A stretch of DNA of 64,000 nt from Lewinellaceae bacterium (GCA_016719605.1 JADJYW010000004.1:124001-188000), one strand, 5' to 3'. Shown: positions 28,034 to 36,369, numbered from the stretch's first letter. Notes: generated from the sequence alone by a model not told the origin. Translations and numbers: made by a program.

Positions 28034-28195
28034 TAAGTACCTGGACTGAATAAATCGATAAAATAAACGCAGGGATTTTGAGGCAAGACAAGGCATTTTT
28101 TGAAAGCATAGCAGCGCTACGGTTGAAAAAAATAACGCAGTATTGACGCAAAAGACCAAAGTGGATTTTATTGATTTATTCGGTCCAGGTACTTA
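28034..28195. repeat. 162-bp inverted-repeat element upstream of the 28.2 kb operon
   Basis: Terminal inverted repeats of about 31 bp (TAAGTACCTGGACTGAATAA ... TTATTCGGTCCAGGTACTTA) with two mismatches enclose an AT-rich interior containing GCATAGCAGCGCTACGG. It has no coding capacity and sits in the divergent gap between aroA and the 28229 gene, 34 bp before the latter's start. It looks like a non-autonomous transposon-derived element. Confidence 0.7.
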
Positions 28196-28228
28196 TGCTA
28201 CCAAAAGTGTAAATCAGTCTTCTCTGTT

Positions 28229-30097
28229 ATGATGTACGCGAAAACAATCCGGCCGGCCGGCCTGGCTGCACTCTTGTTTGTTGTTTCCAGCACCATCGGG
28301 CTGTCCCAGATCAACAATTGCCCACCGGCCATGCAGGTGGAGCCCGAAATCCGGGTTCGGAGCGTTTCCGACGCAGTAACCGGAGCACAAAACAACTACT
28401 TCGAATTTTCATTGGAATGGCCGGACTCCGCCACCACCTGTTTTCACAACCCGCCAAACCCCATCAACCCCGCCCAGATGCAACAGCCGCGCTGGGTATA
28501 TTTCTGGAAATTCGGTGATCAAACGTACAGTGCCGACAGCATGCCGCGCCACGCGTTCCGATCCTCCGGCGAATACGAGGTGGAAGTAGCCCTCAAACCG
28601 ATCTACTCCGACGACCACGATCCGTTCAAAAAACCCAAAAAGCGGATCTATGTGCCGCCGGTAAACCCGCCTGACAGCATCTACAAGGATACGGTTTATG
28701 CTATGATCCCTAACCCCGATGCCAGCCTCCAACTGGTTGCCAATTGGGGCGCTTCCCGCCCGACTGGTACCCTCACCATGGCTATTACCTACCGTATCCG
28801 CTCCCAGGAGCCGGCCACGGGCGAGGTGCGTTTTCTGCATGCCGACGGTTTTTTGGAAATCATCGGGGTGGAGGGCGCCCCGGGCGAAGGCACCGGCATT
28901 ACCATTCCTGCCGGAGAGCGTACACCCGAAAAATTAGTTGGTTTCGCGTGGCCATTCAGCAACCTCTCGAGCCAAAGCGGCGAACGGACAATCTTTATAG
29001 ATGTGCGTGTACCGGAGGATATCGGCCGGCTTATCAACGACACCTCCAGCGTGCAGTGCCCGATTTTCGCTTCCATCGGGCACAATGACGGGCTTGCCGG
29101 AAACACGCCGCAAGGGCCTAATTCCGGCCCCGCCCCCGTACAAAAATCGTTCGCAGGAACACTGTTCGGCACCTCATCCGCCAAGGGAGACGACAGCGTG
29201 GAGGCGCCGAATGCGGCTTCGTATGCCTTTTTTGAAGAAAAAAATGCCGAGGTGGCCATTAACTGGGCCTCCGACCCCAACTACATCCTCGTGTCTCCGA
29301 GGATGCTCGCGCCGGGCACAACGGCCCAGATGCTCACCTACTCCGTGCATTTCCAAAACGACGGCTCGGCCTCGGCTATGGATATGGATGTGCATGTGGG
29401 TACAGACCCGTTATTGGCCGGCGCGGCCGCAACGGCATTGGGAGCCGTACCAAGTTGTTTGAGTTTTTCTGCCGGTACAGACACCCTGCGCTGGACCACC
29501 AAACTGCCTCCGGGCGAGGTACAGGACCCAAGTTGTAAACTCAACGGCGTGGGCGATGCCATTGCGCTCGGTTTTTCAGAGGATGATACCTGGGGCCGCG
29601 TGCACTATACCATCCAGACCAATCCGGGCTATGTATTGCAGATTGGCGACACGATCCGGGCGCAGGGCAAGGTGCGTATGGGCGCCACCACCGAAACAAC
29701 CGCTATTGCAAAAGTGCCGATCGGTATCCCGGCGTTTTGCTACCCCGGCCTGTTTGGCCTGAAATATACCCAACATTTCGCCAACGAAACGCACCGCGCC
29801 GGATGGGGTCTGGCCCTCACCTGGCGGTACGGCCTGGGCAAGGTGCAAAACCCGAATTTTGAAGCCCACACCTTGGGGCACATCAACAAAAAACACTTCC
29901 CCCGCTTTTGGTGGCAAGGCGAATTGGGCTACGGCCAAACGCGCTCCAGCCGGGCGTGGACAGTTTCCTGCTCCGCCACCTCGATGTCACGCCTGTCCTG
30001 TTGCGTTTCATTGCCCGCAAACCGCCCCTGCGCATCGGCAATACAGCCGTCCAGCGGGGCTGGGGTTTCTCGGCGGGCTACACCACTTCGTACTTAG
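28229..30097 (+). CDS. Secreted PKD/DUF11-like protein (frameshifted near its C-terminus)
   Basis: An exported protein with a signal peptide (MMYAKTIRPAGLAALLFVVS to IGLSQ). Residues ~50-125 read like a PKD domain (VYFWKFGDQTYSADS, HAFRSSGEYEVEV). A DUF11-like or CARDB-like beta domain follows around 345-500 (ILVSPRMLAPGTTAQMLTYS, VHFQNDGSASAMDMDVHVG). After about residue 570 the frame turns into low-complexity Ser/Arg/Cys sequence (SCSATSMSRLSCC), while another frame carries a sensible continuation to 30351. The true product is about 700 residues. The CHAT lipoprotein starts 18 bp after that true end, so the two are probably co-transcribed. Function unknown; surface location inferred. Confidence 0.78.
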   Translation: MMYAKTIRPAGLAALLFVVSSTIGLSQINNCPPAMQVEPEIRVRSVSDAVTGAQNNYFEFSLEWPDSATTCFHNPPNPINPAQMQQPRWVYFWKFGDQTYSADSMPRHAFRSSGEYEVEVALKPIYSDDHDPFKKPKKRIYVPPVNPPDSIYKDTVYAMIPNPDASLQLVANWGASRPTGTLTMAITYRIRSQEPATGEVRFLHADGFLEIIGVEGAPGEGTGITIPAGERTPEKLVGFAWPFSNLSSQSGERTIFIDVRVPEDIGRLINDTSSVQCPIFASIGHNDGLAGNTPQGPNSGPAPVQKSFAGTLFGTSSAKGDDSVEAPNAASYAFFEEKNAEVAINWASDPNYILVSPRMLAPGTTAQMLTYSVHFQNDGSASAMDMDVHVGTDPLLAGAAATALGAVPSCLSFSAGTDTLRWTTKLPPGEVQDPSCKLNGVGDAIALGFSEDDTWGRVHYTIQTNPGYVLQIGDTIRAQGKVRMGATTETTAIAKVPIGIPAFCYPGLFGLKYTQHFANETHRAGWGLALTWRYGLGKVQNPNFEAHTLGHINKKHFPRFWWQGELGYGQTRSSRAWTVSCSATSMSRLSCCVSLPANRPCASAIQPSSGAGVSRRATPLRT

Positions 30098-30351
30098 TTA
30101 GCAGCCGCCGAAATGGCGCGGACGACACCGCTTTCGACAACCTTTCTTTCGGCGGTCGGCTGGATCATTCCCTGTCCTTGTCCGCCGATTTTCTGAACCT
30201 CGTCGGGCACCCGGGTCTCTCCTTCGGCGCAGGCTGGCGCTGGCGCAACTCGCAGATCACCGGCGCCCGGGAATGGCGCCAAAATGCATTCGTCTATCTC
30301 CACTACACCTTCTCGTACCGGCTTCGCAAGGAGTTCGGATGGCTGAAATAA
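29908..30351 (+). CDS. C-terminal continuation of the 28229 secreted protein in shifted frame
   Basis: From about 29945 this frame gives coherent beta-rich sequence (GVDSFLLRHLDVTPVLLRFI, GWGFSAGYTTSYLVSSR, LSFGAGWRWRNSQITGA) ending FSYRLRKEFGWLK at 30351. The switch from the upstream frame needs one missing base between roughly 29920 and 29965. The pattern of short aromatic strands suggests a small outer-membrane-type beta domain. It is unlikely to be an independent gene, because its listed start has no promoter or natural N-terminus. Confidence 0.7.
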   Translation: MVARRIGLRPNALQPGVDSFLLRHLDVTPVLLRFIARKPPLRIGNTAVQRGWGFSAGYTTSYLVSSRRNGADDTAFDNLSFGGRLDHSLSLSADFLNLVGHPGLSFGAGWRWRNSQITGAREWRQNAFVYLHYTFSYRLRKEFGWLK

Positions 30352-30369
30352 GTTGATCCGTTATGCCGC

Positions 30370-32997
30370 ATGCAAATGCATAAAATTCTTTTTGCCCTTC
30401 TGGTGCTCGCCATCCCGGCATGCAACACACCGCCGTCGGTACCCGCTGCGGATGCACAGCCGGCATTGTCGGCCGCAGATTCGACGCAGCTGGAGCAAAA
30501 AGCCGAAGCACTGCTGGAGATGGCCCAGGCGGACAGCACGCCGGTTTTGCAGGTGCCGATGTTGCTCGATTCCGTGCTCGCCTGCTACCAGGTACTGGGC
30601 AAACGCGAAGCATGGGTGGATGTGCTTTGGCTGTATTGCGGGCATTTCAGCGCGCAGGATGATCTGCCGGGCGCCCTTGATTTATTAGAAAAAGCCGACC
30701 AACTGGTATGGTGGGAAACGGACGGCCTTCGAGGGCGCTTGTATTTTTGGCAAGGATTTATCCTGCGCCGGCTGGGCCGCAACTACGCCGCTATGCGCTA
30801 TTTGGAAAAGGCCAAAACACTCTCCGAGCGATACGGCAACGTGACCCCGAAAAATCCCGCCGGCCCGATCTATAAAACCCTCGCCAATATCAAAACCCGC
30901 CTCGGCGAAAACGAAGAGGCCGAAAAACTGTTCCAAACGGCCCTCGGATTGTTGCAAGCCGACACCGCAGCCGACAATATCATTTCCAATACCTTCACCC
31001 AGGCGGATATTCACAGCGATCTGGGCATTGTCTGCCAAAACGCCGGCGCCCCGGGCCAGGCCCTGGAGCAATATGAAACCGGACTGGCTGTACTTGCCAA
31101 CCTGCGTAATTTGTCGCCGAGAGAGGAAACAAAAGCAGCCAATACCCGCGGTATGCTGCTGTCCAACAAAGCCGGCGCCCTGGCCTTGCTGGGTCGGATG
31201 CCGGATGCCCGACTGGCCGTGCAGGCTGCGTTGGCGACGCTAAGCCCCGACAAGATCAACTACCGCTTCAGCGCCCTCGGCATTCTGGCCGATATTCTGG
31301 AACAAACCGGCGACCCGGCCCGCGCCCGTCAAACCCGTGCCGAAGCCCTGGCGTTGGCTCACCATGCCGAAGGCGACGTGGAAACCCGCGAACTGGCCAA
31401 ACTGCTCAACACGACCGGCTGGGCCGACTACCACCAACAAGACTACCAAAGAGCAGCAGAAAACGCCCAGACTGCCCTGCGCCTGCTGTACCCCAATTTG
31501 CCGCCCAACGACCTGCGCCAAAATCCGGATCCTGCCATCTTCGACCCCGACCCTGAAAATGCCGTGGCCGAAGCCCTCGACCTGAAAGGCGAAGCCCTGT
31601 GGCAACTGTACCAAACGACCGGCGACCCCGACCAGCTGCGCCTCGCCGACAGCGCCACGGCACTCGCCATCCTGATGATGGAAAATCTGCGCAATGCCGC
31701 CGTGTATGAATCCTCCAAGTTGGGGTCGGCGCAACAAAGCCGCACGCTTTTCAGCCGTATGCTGCGCATCCTGTACGCGCAGCAGGCTACCGGCGGAAAA
31801 CAGGCTGCGGAGCGGGCGTTCGAGTTTTCCGAAAAAAGCAAAGCCGTTTTGCTCCACCAAAAAGTAGCCGCCGATGCCGCGCTCCAGGCTGCGGGCGTAG
31901 CGGATTCCCTCATCCAGCAGGAGCGGGATTTGAAAGAACAACTGGCACACCTCCGCAACCTGCTCTTTCAGAATCAAATGGCGCAGGATGCCGCGCAGGA
32001 CTCCATCGCACAGGCGCTGAACAAGCGGCTGTACCGGATTGAGGAACAACAGCGCAACCTGCACAAACATATCACCGACCGGTATGCGCTGTCGCCCGAT
32101 GGCCGCGAAGCCCAAACCGCAACAGCAGCCGATGTGCAGCGCCGCCTGCTCCGCACCGGCGAAACATGGGTGAGCTACTTCACCGACCGGGACAGCGGCC
32201 AGGTGTATTTGGTGTCGGTGGACAAGAGTAGCGTCCGGATGGCGCGGCAGCCCTGTCGGGACGAAGCGGTGCAGGCATTTTTGCAGCTGTTCAACTCGGC
32301 CCAAAATGCCGAGAACCGCTCCGGCGACCCGGCCCTTTGGACCGAATTCGTTCGACAAAGCAGGCGCCTGTACGAAACCCTGCTGCTGCCTGTCTTGCCG
32401 GAAGGGGCCACCCCCGAGCGGCTTGCGCTCTCGCCCGACGGCGCCCTGGCATTGCTTCCGTTCGAGGTGCTGCTGTGCCGGCCGGCCCGAGCGGATGCCC
32501 CGGCAGACTATGCAGCGCTGCCCTATCTGGCCAAAGAAAGCCAAACCCGATTGTCGCCCTCGGCTTCACTGGAGCTGTTTTACGCCGACCGACCGCGCGC
32601 GCGGCGGCAGGGGGCATACATCGGTTTTGCACCAGACTACTCCGGCAGTGTGCTGGGCCAGGTAGCATCAGGTGCAGCGGTGGTTCGGACTGCTGCAGCG
32701 GCGTTTGCCGGGCAGGCTTTTGTAGGTGATTCGGCGCGACTGGACGCCTTTCTGCAGCAGGCCGGCGGGCACGCGATCCTGCACTTCCACGGCCATGCCG
32801 AGGCTTCTGACTCGTTTCCCGACTATTCGTGGATGGCCTTCACCGCCGGTCGCCGCATTTCCGGACAGGCACAACCACCGGGCAGTGCCAATACGCTGGC
32901 CGCCGCCCGGGCCGAATGCCCCTTTCGGAATTGGAAAACTGCCTGTTTGCCCACCAGATTTACCATTCGCAACTCGGCGCAGACCTCGTGTTGCTGA
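30370..32997 (+). CDS. TPR-CHAT lipoprotein (caspase-like peptidase family), frameshifted
   Basis: Starts MQMHKILFALLVLAIPACNT, a lipoprotein signal with cysteine at about residue 18. Residues ~40-420 are helical TPR repeats (for example LAWADYHQQDYQRAAENAQT-like segments and NAGAPGQALEQYETGL). A charged helical linker follows at ~500-570. The CHAT domain begins near 600, with LSPDGALALLPFEVLL and the catalytic-His strand ILHFHGHAEASD. The frame then runs into CPFRNWKTACLPTRF and stops at 32997, before the catalytic Cys. That Cys is present in another frame (32829-33383), so a one-base deletion near 32900 splits the gene. CHAT proteins are caspase-superfamily peptidases; substrate and role here are unknown. 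Confidence 0.85.
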   Translation: MQMHKILFALLVLAIPACNTPPSVPAADAQPALSAADSTQLEQKAEALLEMAQADSTPVLQVPMLLDSVLACYQVLGKREAWVDVLWLYCGHFSAQDDLPGALDLLEKADQLVWWETDGLRGRLYFWQGFILRRLGRNYAAMRYLEKAKTLSERYGNVTPKNPAGPIYKTLANIKTRLGENEEAEKLFQTALGLLQADTAADNIISNTFTQADIHSDLGIVCQNAGAPGQALEQYETGLAVLANLRNLSPREETKAANTRGMLLSNKAGALALLGRMPDARLAVQAALATLSPDKINYRFSALGILADILEQTGDPARARQTRAEALALAHHAEGDVETRELAKLLNTTGWADYHQQDYQRAAENAQTALRLLYPNLPPNDLRQNPDPAIFDPDPENAVAEALDLKGEALWQLYQTTGDPDQLRLADSATALAILMMENLRNAAVYESSKLGSAQQSRTLFSRMLRILYAQQATGGKQAAERAFEFSEKSKAVLLHQKVAADAALQAAGVADSLIQQERDLKEQLAHLRNLLFQNQMAQDAAQDSIAQALNKRLYRIEEQQRNLHKHITDRYALSPDGREAQTATAADVQRRLLRTGETWVSYFTDRDSGQVYLVSVDKSSVRMARQPCRDEAVQAFLQLFNSAQNAENRSGDPALWTEFVRQSRRLYETLLLPVLPEGATPERLALSPDGALALLPFEVLLCRPARADAPADYAALPYLAKESQTRLSPSASLELFYADRPRARRQGAYIGFAPDYSGSVLGQVASGAAVVRTAAAAFAGQAFVGDSARLDAFLQQAGGHAILHFHGHAEASDSFPDYSWMAFTAGRRISGQAQPPGSANTLAAARAECPFRNWKTACLPTRFTIRNSAQTSCC

Positions 32998-33383
32998 GCG
33001 CCTGCCAAACGGGTTTGGGCAAAATTGCCCTCGGCGAGGGTACGCTCAGCCTGTCCCGCGCCTTTCAGGCCGCCGGCTGCCCGGCTACCGTGATGAGTCT
33101 GTGGGAAGTACGCGACGATGCCACGGCGGAGCTCATGCGCCTGTTTTTGGAAAACATCCGCCTCGGACAAGATAAAGACGAGGCATTGGCTAAAGCCAAA
33201 CGCGCCTACCTGCAAACAGCAGCCGATGCTTTCCCCTACTACTGGGCGGGTTTTGTGCTCACAGGCAAGGCTGATCCGGTGGATTTGCCCGGCAGGGCAT
33301 GGGGGCGCTATGTGGTGTTGCTGCTTCTCCTCGCGGGCGGTGCGGCAGCGCTTGTACGCAGGTTTTGGGGCAAGTCCGCGTAA
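32829..33383 (+). CDS. C-terminal half of the CHAT domain plus a membrane span, shifted frame
   Basis: From about 32915 this frame restores the CHAT domain: LSELENCLFAHQIYHSQLG, then ADLVLLSACQTGLGKIALGE with the catalytic Cys, then GCPATVMSLWEVRDDATAEL and KAKRAYLQTAADAFPYYWAG. The last 25 residues form a hydrophobic helix (YVVLLLLLAGGAAALV) followed by RRFWGKSA, a C-terminal membrane anchor. Together with the N-terminal lipobox this would tether the full protein at both ends. The segment before ~32910 in this frame is not meaningful protein. rsmA starts 34 bp downstream. Confidence 0.8.
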   Translation: MDGLHRRSPHFRTGTTTGQCQYAGRRPGRMPLSELENCLFAHQIYHSQLGADLVLLSACQTGLGKIALGEGTLSLSRAFQAAGCPATVMSLWEVRDDATAELMRLFLENIRLGQDKDEALAKAKRAYLQTAADAFPYYWAGFVLTGKADPVDLPGRAWGRYVVLLLLLAGGAAALVRRFWGKSA

Positions 33384-33390
33384 AAAACCC

Positions 33391-33398
33391 TACTCTTG
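33391..33398 (+). promoter_or_regulatory. -7 promoter-like box (TACTCTTG) for rsmA
   Basis: One mismatch to TAnnTTTG, just after the CHAT stop. It overlaps a possible TTG start at 33396 and so favours the GTG start at 33417 for rsmA. Confidence 0.4.
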
Positions 33399-33416
33399 CG
33401 TCCAAAATACGCAACT

Positions 33417-34205
33417 GTGCACGCAAAAAAATCCTACGGTCAGCACTTTCTGAAAGACGACGGCATTGCCGAACGCGTGGCCGGCGGGCTGCGGCGGGCT
33501 GCCGAAACCGGGCTGGTACTGGAGATCGGGCCGGGCACCGGCATGCTGACCAAACACCTGCTGAGCCGCCGCGATGCCTACACCCTGTATGCCGTGGAAG
33601 CCGACCGTGATATGGTCGCATATTTGGAAAAACACTACCCGGAATTGCACGAGCGCCTGGTGTTGCACGATTTTTTGGACTTTGACCTGAAAACCATGTT
33701 CGGCGACAAGTCTTTTTGTCTGATCGGCAACTTCCCGTACAACATCAGTACCCAGATTCTATTCAAAATGCTGGACTACCGCCATCAGGTGCCGGAGTTG
33801 GTGGGCATGTTTCAAAAAGAAGTAGCTGATCGGGTGGTGGCTCCGCCCGGCAGCAAAGTCTATGGCATCACCAGTGTACTGCTCCAGGCATACTACCAGA
33901 CGGACTATCTGTTCACCGTGGAGCCGGAGTCGTTCAACCCGCCGCCCAAGGTGCGCTCGGCGGTTATCCGGTTGACCAGAAAAGATAATTTTGAGTTGGG
34001 CTGCGATGAGAAGCGTTTCCGCCAGATCGTGAAAACGGCTTTCAACCAGCGCCGCAAAATGCTGCGCAATACACTCAAACCTTTTTTTCCTCTGGAAAAA
34101 CTGATGACCGACCCATTCTTCGAGCAACGCCCCGAGCGCCTCGGTTGGGAAGACTATGAAAAACTGGCAAAATCCATGCGCGATGAAACAGGCGACTTAT
34201 TTTGA
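33417..34205 (+). CDS. rsmA: 16S rRNA (adenine1518/1519-N6)-dimethyltransferase RsmA (KsgA)
   Basis: A 262-residue SAM-dependent enzyme that dimethylates two adjacent adenines in helix 45 of 16S rRNA during 30S maturation. It begins VHAKKSYGQHFLKDDGIAE (GTG start at 33417; a TTG at 33396 would add seven residues but lies in a promoter-like box). Motifs: LEIGPGTGMLTKHLL (SAM motif I), AVEADRDMVAYL (motif II), GNFPYNISTQILFKML (catalytic NLPY-type motif IV, here NFPY), and the C-terminal NPPPKVRSAVIRL and FNQRRKMLRNTLK. Full length for the family. The alkyltransferase-like gene overlaps its 3' end by 23 bp. Confidence 0.96.
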   Translation: MHAKKSYGQHFLKDDGIAERVAGGLRRAAETGLVLEIGPGTGMLTKHLLSRRDAYTLYAVEADRDMVAYLEKHYPELHERLVLHDFLDFDLKTMFGDKSFCLIGNFPYNISTQILFKMLDYRHQVPELVGMFQKEVADRVVAPPGSKVYGITSVLLQAYYQTDYLFTVEPESFNPPPKVRSAVIRLTRKDNFELGCDEKRFRQIVKTAFNQRRKMLRNTLKPFFPLEKLMTDPFFEQRPERLGWEDYEKLAKSMRDETGDLF

Positions 34206-34506
34206 TCGGGTGTATGCCGTTGCGCGGCGAATTCCGCGCGGGCGGGTCACTACCTACGGGGCTATCGCCGACTTTTTGGCGTTGGGCGCAGCGCGTATGG
34301 TCGGCTGGGCACTGAACCACAGTTTTTCGGAACAAGGCGTGCCCGCGCACCGCGTGGTGAATCGCAAGGGTGAACTCAGCGGGCGCACCCATTTCCCTAC
34401 CCCCACCATGATGCAGGAAATGCTGGAAGCCGAAGGCGTATGCGTGGAGGACAACCGGGTCGTTGATTTTAGCAAGCACTTCTGGAGCCCGGAAGAAGAA
34501 CAGTGA
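34183..34506 (+). CDS. Alkyltransferase-like protein (ATL), Cys-less MGMT homologue
   Basis: A 107-residue protein of the O6-alkylguanine-DNA alkyltransferase fold. DNA-binding helix residues match (YAVARRIPRGRVTTYGAIAD, with the arginine finger near RMVGWALNHS). The active-site motif PCHRV is PAHRV at residues 54-58, so the alkyl-accepting cysteine is replaced by alanine. Known ATL proteins of this kind bind O6-alkylguanine without repairing it and flag the lesion for nucleotide excision repair. The ATG at 34183 lies inside the rsmA coding region (23-bp overlap), suggesting co-translation. MITE copy C begins just after the stop. Confidence 0.9.
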   Translation: MKQATYFDRVYAVARRIPRGRVTTYGAIADFLALGAARMVGWALNHSFSEQGVPAHRVVNRKGELSGRTHFPTPTMMQEMLEAEGVCVEDNRVVDFSKHFWSPEEEQ

Positions 34507-34509
34507 AAA

Positions 34510-34682
34510 GAGGGCGTATCATAAGTGCTGTTTTGACGGGAATTGAGATTTTTTGACAGGATGAAAAGGATTTACAAGATGAAAGGGGCGGCTCCGCCGC
34601 CGAAAATCCTGTAAATCCTTTCCATCCTGTCAAAAAATGGATTCGCCTGTCAACTTCGCAATTGTGGTGCGGACTTACGCCC
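34510..34682 (+). repeat. MITE-like element, copy C (degenerate ends)
   Basis: About 173 bp of the same family as copies A, B and D: a GAGGGCGTATCATAAG left end (a degenerate GAGGCTGTCTCATAAG), the ACGGGAATTGA block, palindromic arms and an inner GGCGGC-TCC-GCCGCC hairpin. The right terminal repeat is lost, ending in ACTTACGCCCCCCCC. It lies between the convergent ATL and crtZ genes. Confidence 0.75.
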
Positions 34683-34687
34683 CCCCC

Positions 34688-35176
34688 CTAACTTACCCCT
34701 TGTCTTTTGCTAACTTGCTTTTTACGGAAGTACTTGAGCGACACGAGGAGCAGGCCGAAGGATTCGCCGTCTTCTTTGGTTGTCTTGGCGTGGTGTGCAC
34801 CGTGGGCGCGGAGGATGCCGCGCGAGTATGTACTGTCTAATTGACGGAACCACTTGAACCGCTGGTGAATATAGACATCATGGATCAGGAAGTAGGTCAG
34901 GCCGTACAGGGAGATACCGACACCGATAAACAGCACCCAGAAATGCGGGGTCAGGCCGCCGACCATGTAGCAAAGCATGCTGGGAATAGCGAAGACCAGA
35001 AAGAAGCGGTCGTTTTTTTCAAAAAAGCCGTCTTTCTCGTGCTTCGGCTTGTGGTGGTCTTCGTGCCAGCTCCATAGCCAGCCGTGCATCAGGTACTTGT
35101 GTGTAAACCATGCCGTGAATTCCATGCCGACATAGGCGGCGAGCGTAATGAGCAGGTAGGTAAGCCAGGTTGTCAT
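34688..35176 (-). CDS. crtZ: Beta-carotene hydroxylase, CrtZ type
   Basis: A 162-residue membrane di-iron hydroxylase of the fatty-acid-hydroxylase superfamily, converting beta-carotene to zeaxanthin by 3,3'-hydroxylation. All four histidine boxes are present: HKYLMH (26-31), HEDHH (38-42), HDVYIH (99-104) and HGAHH (125-129). Membrane helices lie at about 4-22, 55-75 and 78-98. The length and box spacing match CrtZ rather than the longer sterol desaturases. No other carotenoid gene is seen nearby. It predicts that the organism makes xanthophyll pigments, as many yellow or orange Bacteroidota do. The gene ends six bases from MITE copy C. Confidence 0.93.
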   Translation of the reverse strand: MTTWLTYLLITLAAYVGMEFTAWFTHKYLMHGWLWSWHEDHHKPKHEKDGFFEKNDRFFLVFAIPSMLCYMVGGLTPHFWVLFIGVGISLYGLTYFLIHDVYIHQRFKWFRQLDSTYSRGILRAHGAHHAKTTKEDGESFGLLLVSLKYFRKKQVSKRQGVS

Positions 35177-35319
35177 AGTGCGTATTGCTGTTGGCTATTG
35201 GCTGTTAGCCGTTGGTTGGAAATGGTACGAAGTGATCCGTTTTTGACGAATACGGGGCCTATAACACATCGTATTTGCGAAAGTTTAGTGTGCAGCAATC
35301 CGCATTACAAAAAAGCAAA

Positions 35320-36369
35320 TCAGGATTCCAGGCGCAAAAACCGGTTGTCGGGGGCTTCCACCATCGCAGGGGCGTGGTCGTGCAGATGGTTTCCGTTGAG
35401 TACTTGTTCGTACAGCCGCAGGTAGTCGCGGGCCATCCGCTCGGCGGAGAAGCTGTCTTTGGTGTATTCGGTGCAACGTTCAGGGGAGAAGCTGTTGGCA
35501 TGGCGAATGGCGTCTTCCAGTTCGGTGCGTTTGACGGACAGGCACCCGAATTCCGAAAAACACCCGTCTACCTGACCGGTCCATTTGCGGTGGTCGGTGT
35601 TTGTTTTTCGGCAAAGAATCTCGGGCAGGGCGCCGAAGGGGGTGCCGAAAACCGGGCAGCCGAAGTACAGACTTTCGATCACGGGCAATCCGAACGGCTC
35701 CTGCCAGATGATGGGAAAAAGCAGGCCCCGAGAACCGTTGAGCATCATATTTCGCCCTTCTCGGTTGAGTACCCCATGAAAGCGGGCACTGGGGCTGAGG
35801 GTGATGCGCAAGCCCTTGCGAAAATTGACCCGGGAACCACCGATGACGTGTACCCGTGTGCCCACCCGCGCGGCCAGATCAATAGCGCCGCGAACATTTC
35901 GGCCCCGCCAGGCGGCATCACCAAGGAAATGAAAATAATTGCGTGGAAAATCCAGCAGTACGTCGCCGTAGTCGCGAAAATCCAGCCCGGGATGTACGAA
36001 AACCGACGCACCGTGGCGGGCGGCATGGTTGGCGGACAGGAACACCGTGTTGGGGTCGAAGGTATCCGCTGTGGTGCTGTTGTCAAAATTGGTGATCAGG
36101 TAGGGCTTGCCGAGTTCGGCCAGGTCTTTTTGCAGCGGGCGGTAAAAGAAGTGCACCAGGTCTGTATCCTCCGGTATCTGGGGCGCGAGCGGCTTTTTTT
36201 CGTTGAGCACAAGCACTGGTGCGTAGGCGCATTTCGAGTTTTTTTTCACCAAAAGCAGGGGTGTATGCCCCATTTCGTGCAATTGGCGCCCTTGCCACCA
36301 CAGCACGCGCTCCGCATCATCGTAATTTTGGGTAGGGATACGGCTGTTCAGGACAAGCAGTATTTTCAT
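35320..36369 (-). CDS. Glycosyltransferase family 4-like protein
   Basis: A 349-residue GT-B fold glycosyltransferase starting MKILLVLNSRIPTQNYDDAE, with the N-terminal acceptor-domain strand and an RVLWWQGRQLHEMGH helix. In the C-terminal nucleotide-sugar domain the family's E-x7-E region is visible as WQEPFGLPVIESLYFGCPVF (two glutamates seven residues apart), followed by GTPFGALPEIL. There is no signal peptide or membrane segment, so it acts in the cytosol on an unknown sugar acceptor. It is isolated, with no polysaccharide gene cluster around it. The ATG at 36369 is preferred over the 36378 start three codons upstream. Confidence 0.88.
   Translation of the reverse strand: MKILLVLNSRIPTQNYDDAERVLWWQGRQLHEMGHTPLLLVKKNSKCAYAPVLVLNEKKPLAPQIPEDTDLVHFFYRPLQKDLAELGKPYLITNFDNSTTADTFDPNTVFLSANHAARHGASVFVHPGLDFRDYGDVLLDFPRNYFHFLGDAAWRGRNVRGAIDLAARVGTRVHVIGGSRVNFRKGLRITLSPSARFHGVLNREGRNMMLNGSRGLLFPIIWQEPFGLPVIESLYFGCPVFGTPFGALPEILCRKTNTDHRKWTGQVDGCFSEFGCLSVKRTELEDAIRHANSFSPERCTEYTKDSFSAERMARDYLRLYEQVLNGNHLHDHAPAMVEAPDNRFLRLES

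Noticed and set aside
32829..33383. Programmed frameshifting to make the CHAT protein
   Set aside because: No slippery heptamer or stimulatory stem was found at the switch and three other genes show similar single-base shifts, so an indel is simpler.
33396..33416. TTG start for rsmA seven codons upstream
   Set aside because: It overlaps a promoter-like TACTCTTG box and adds residues not needed for the family fold.
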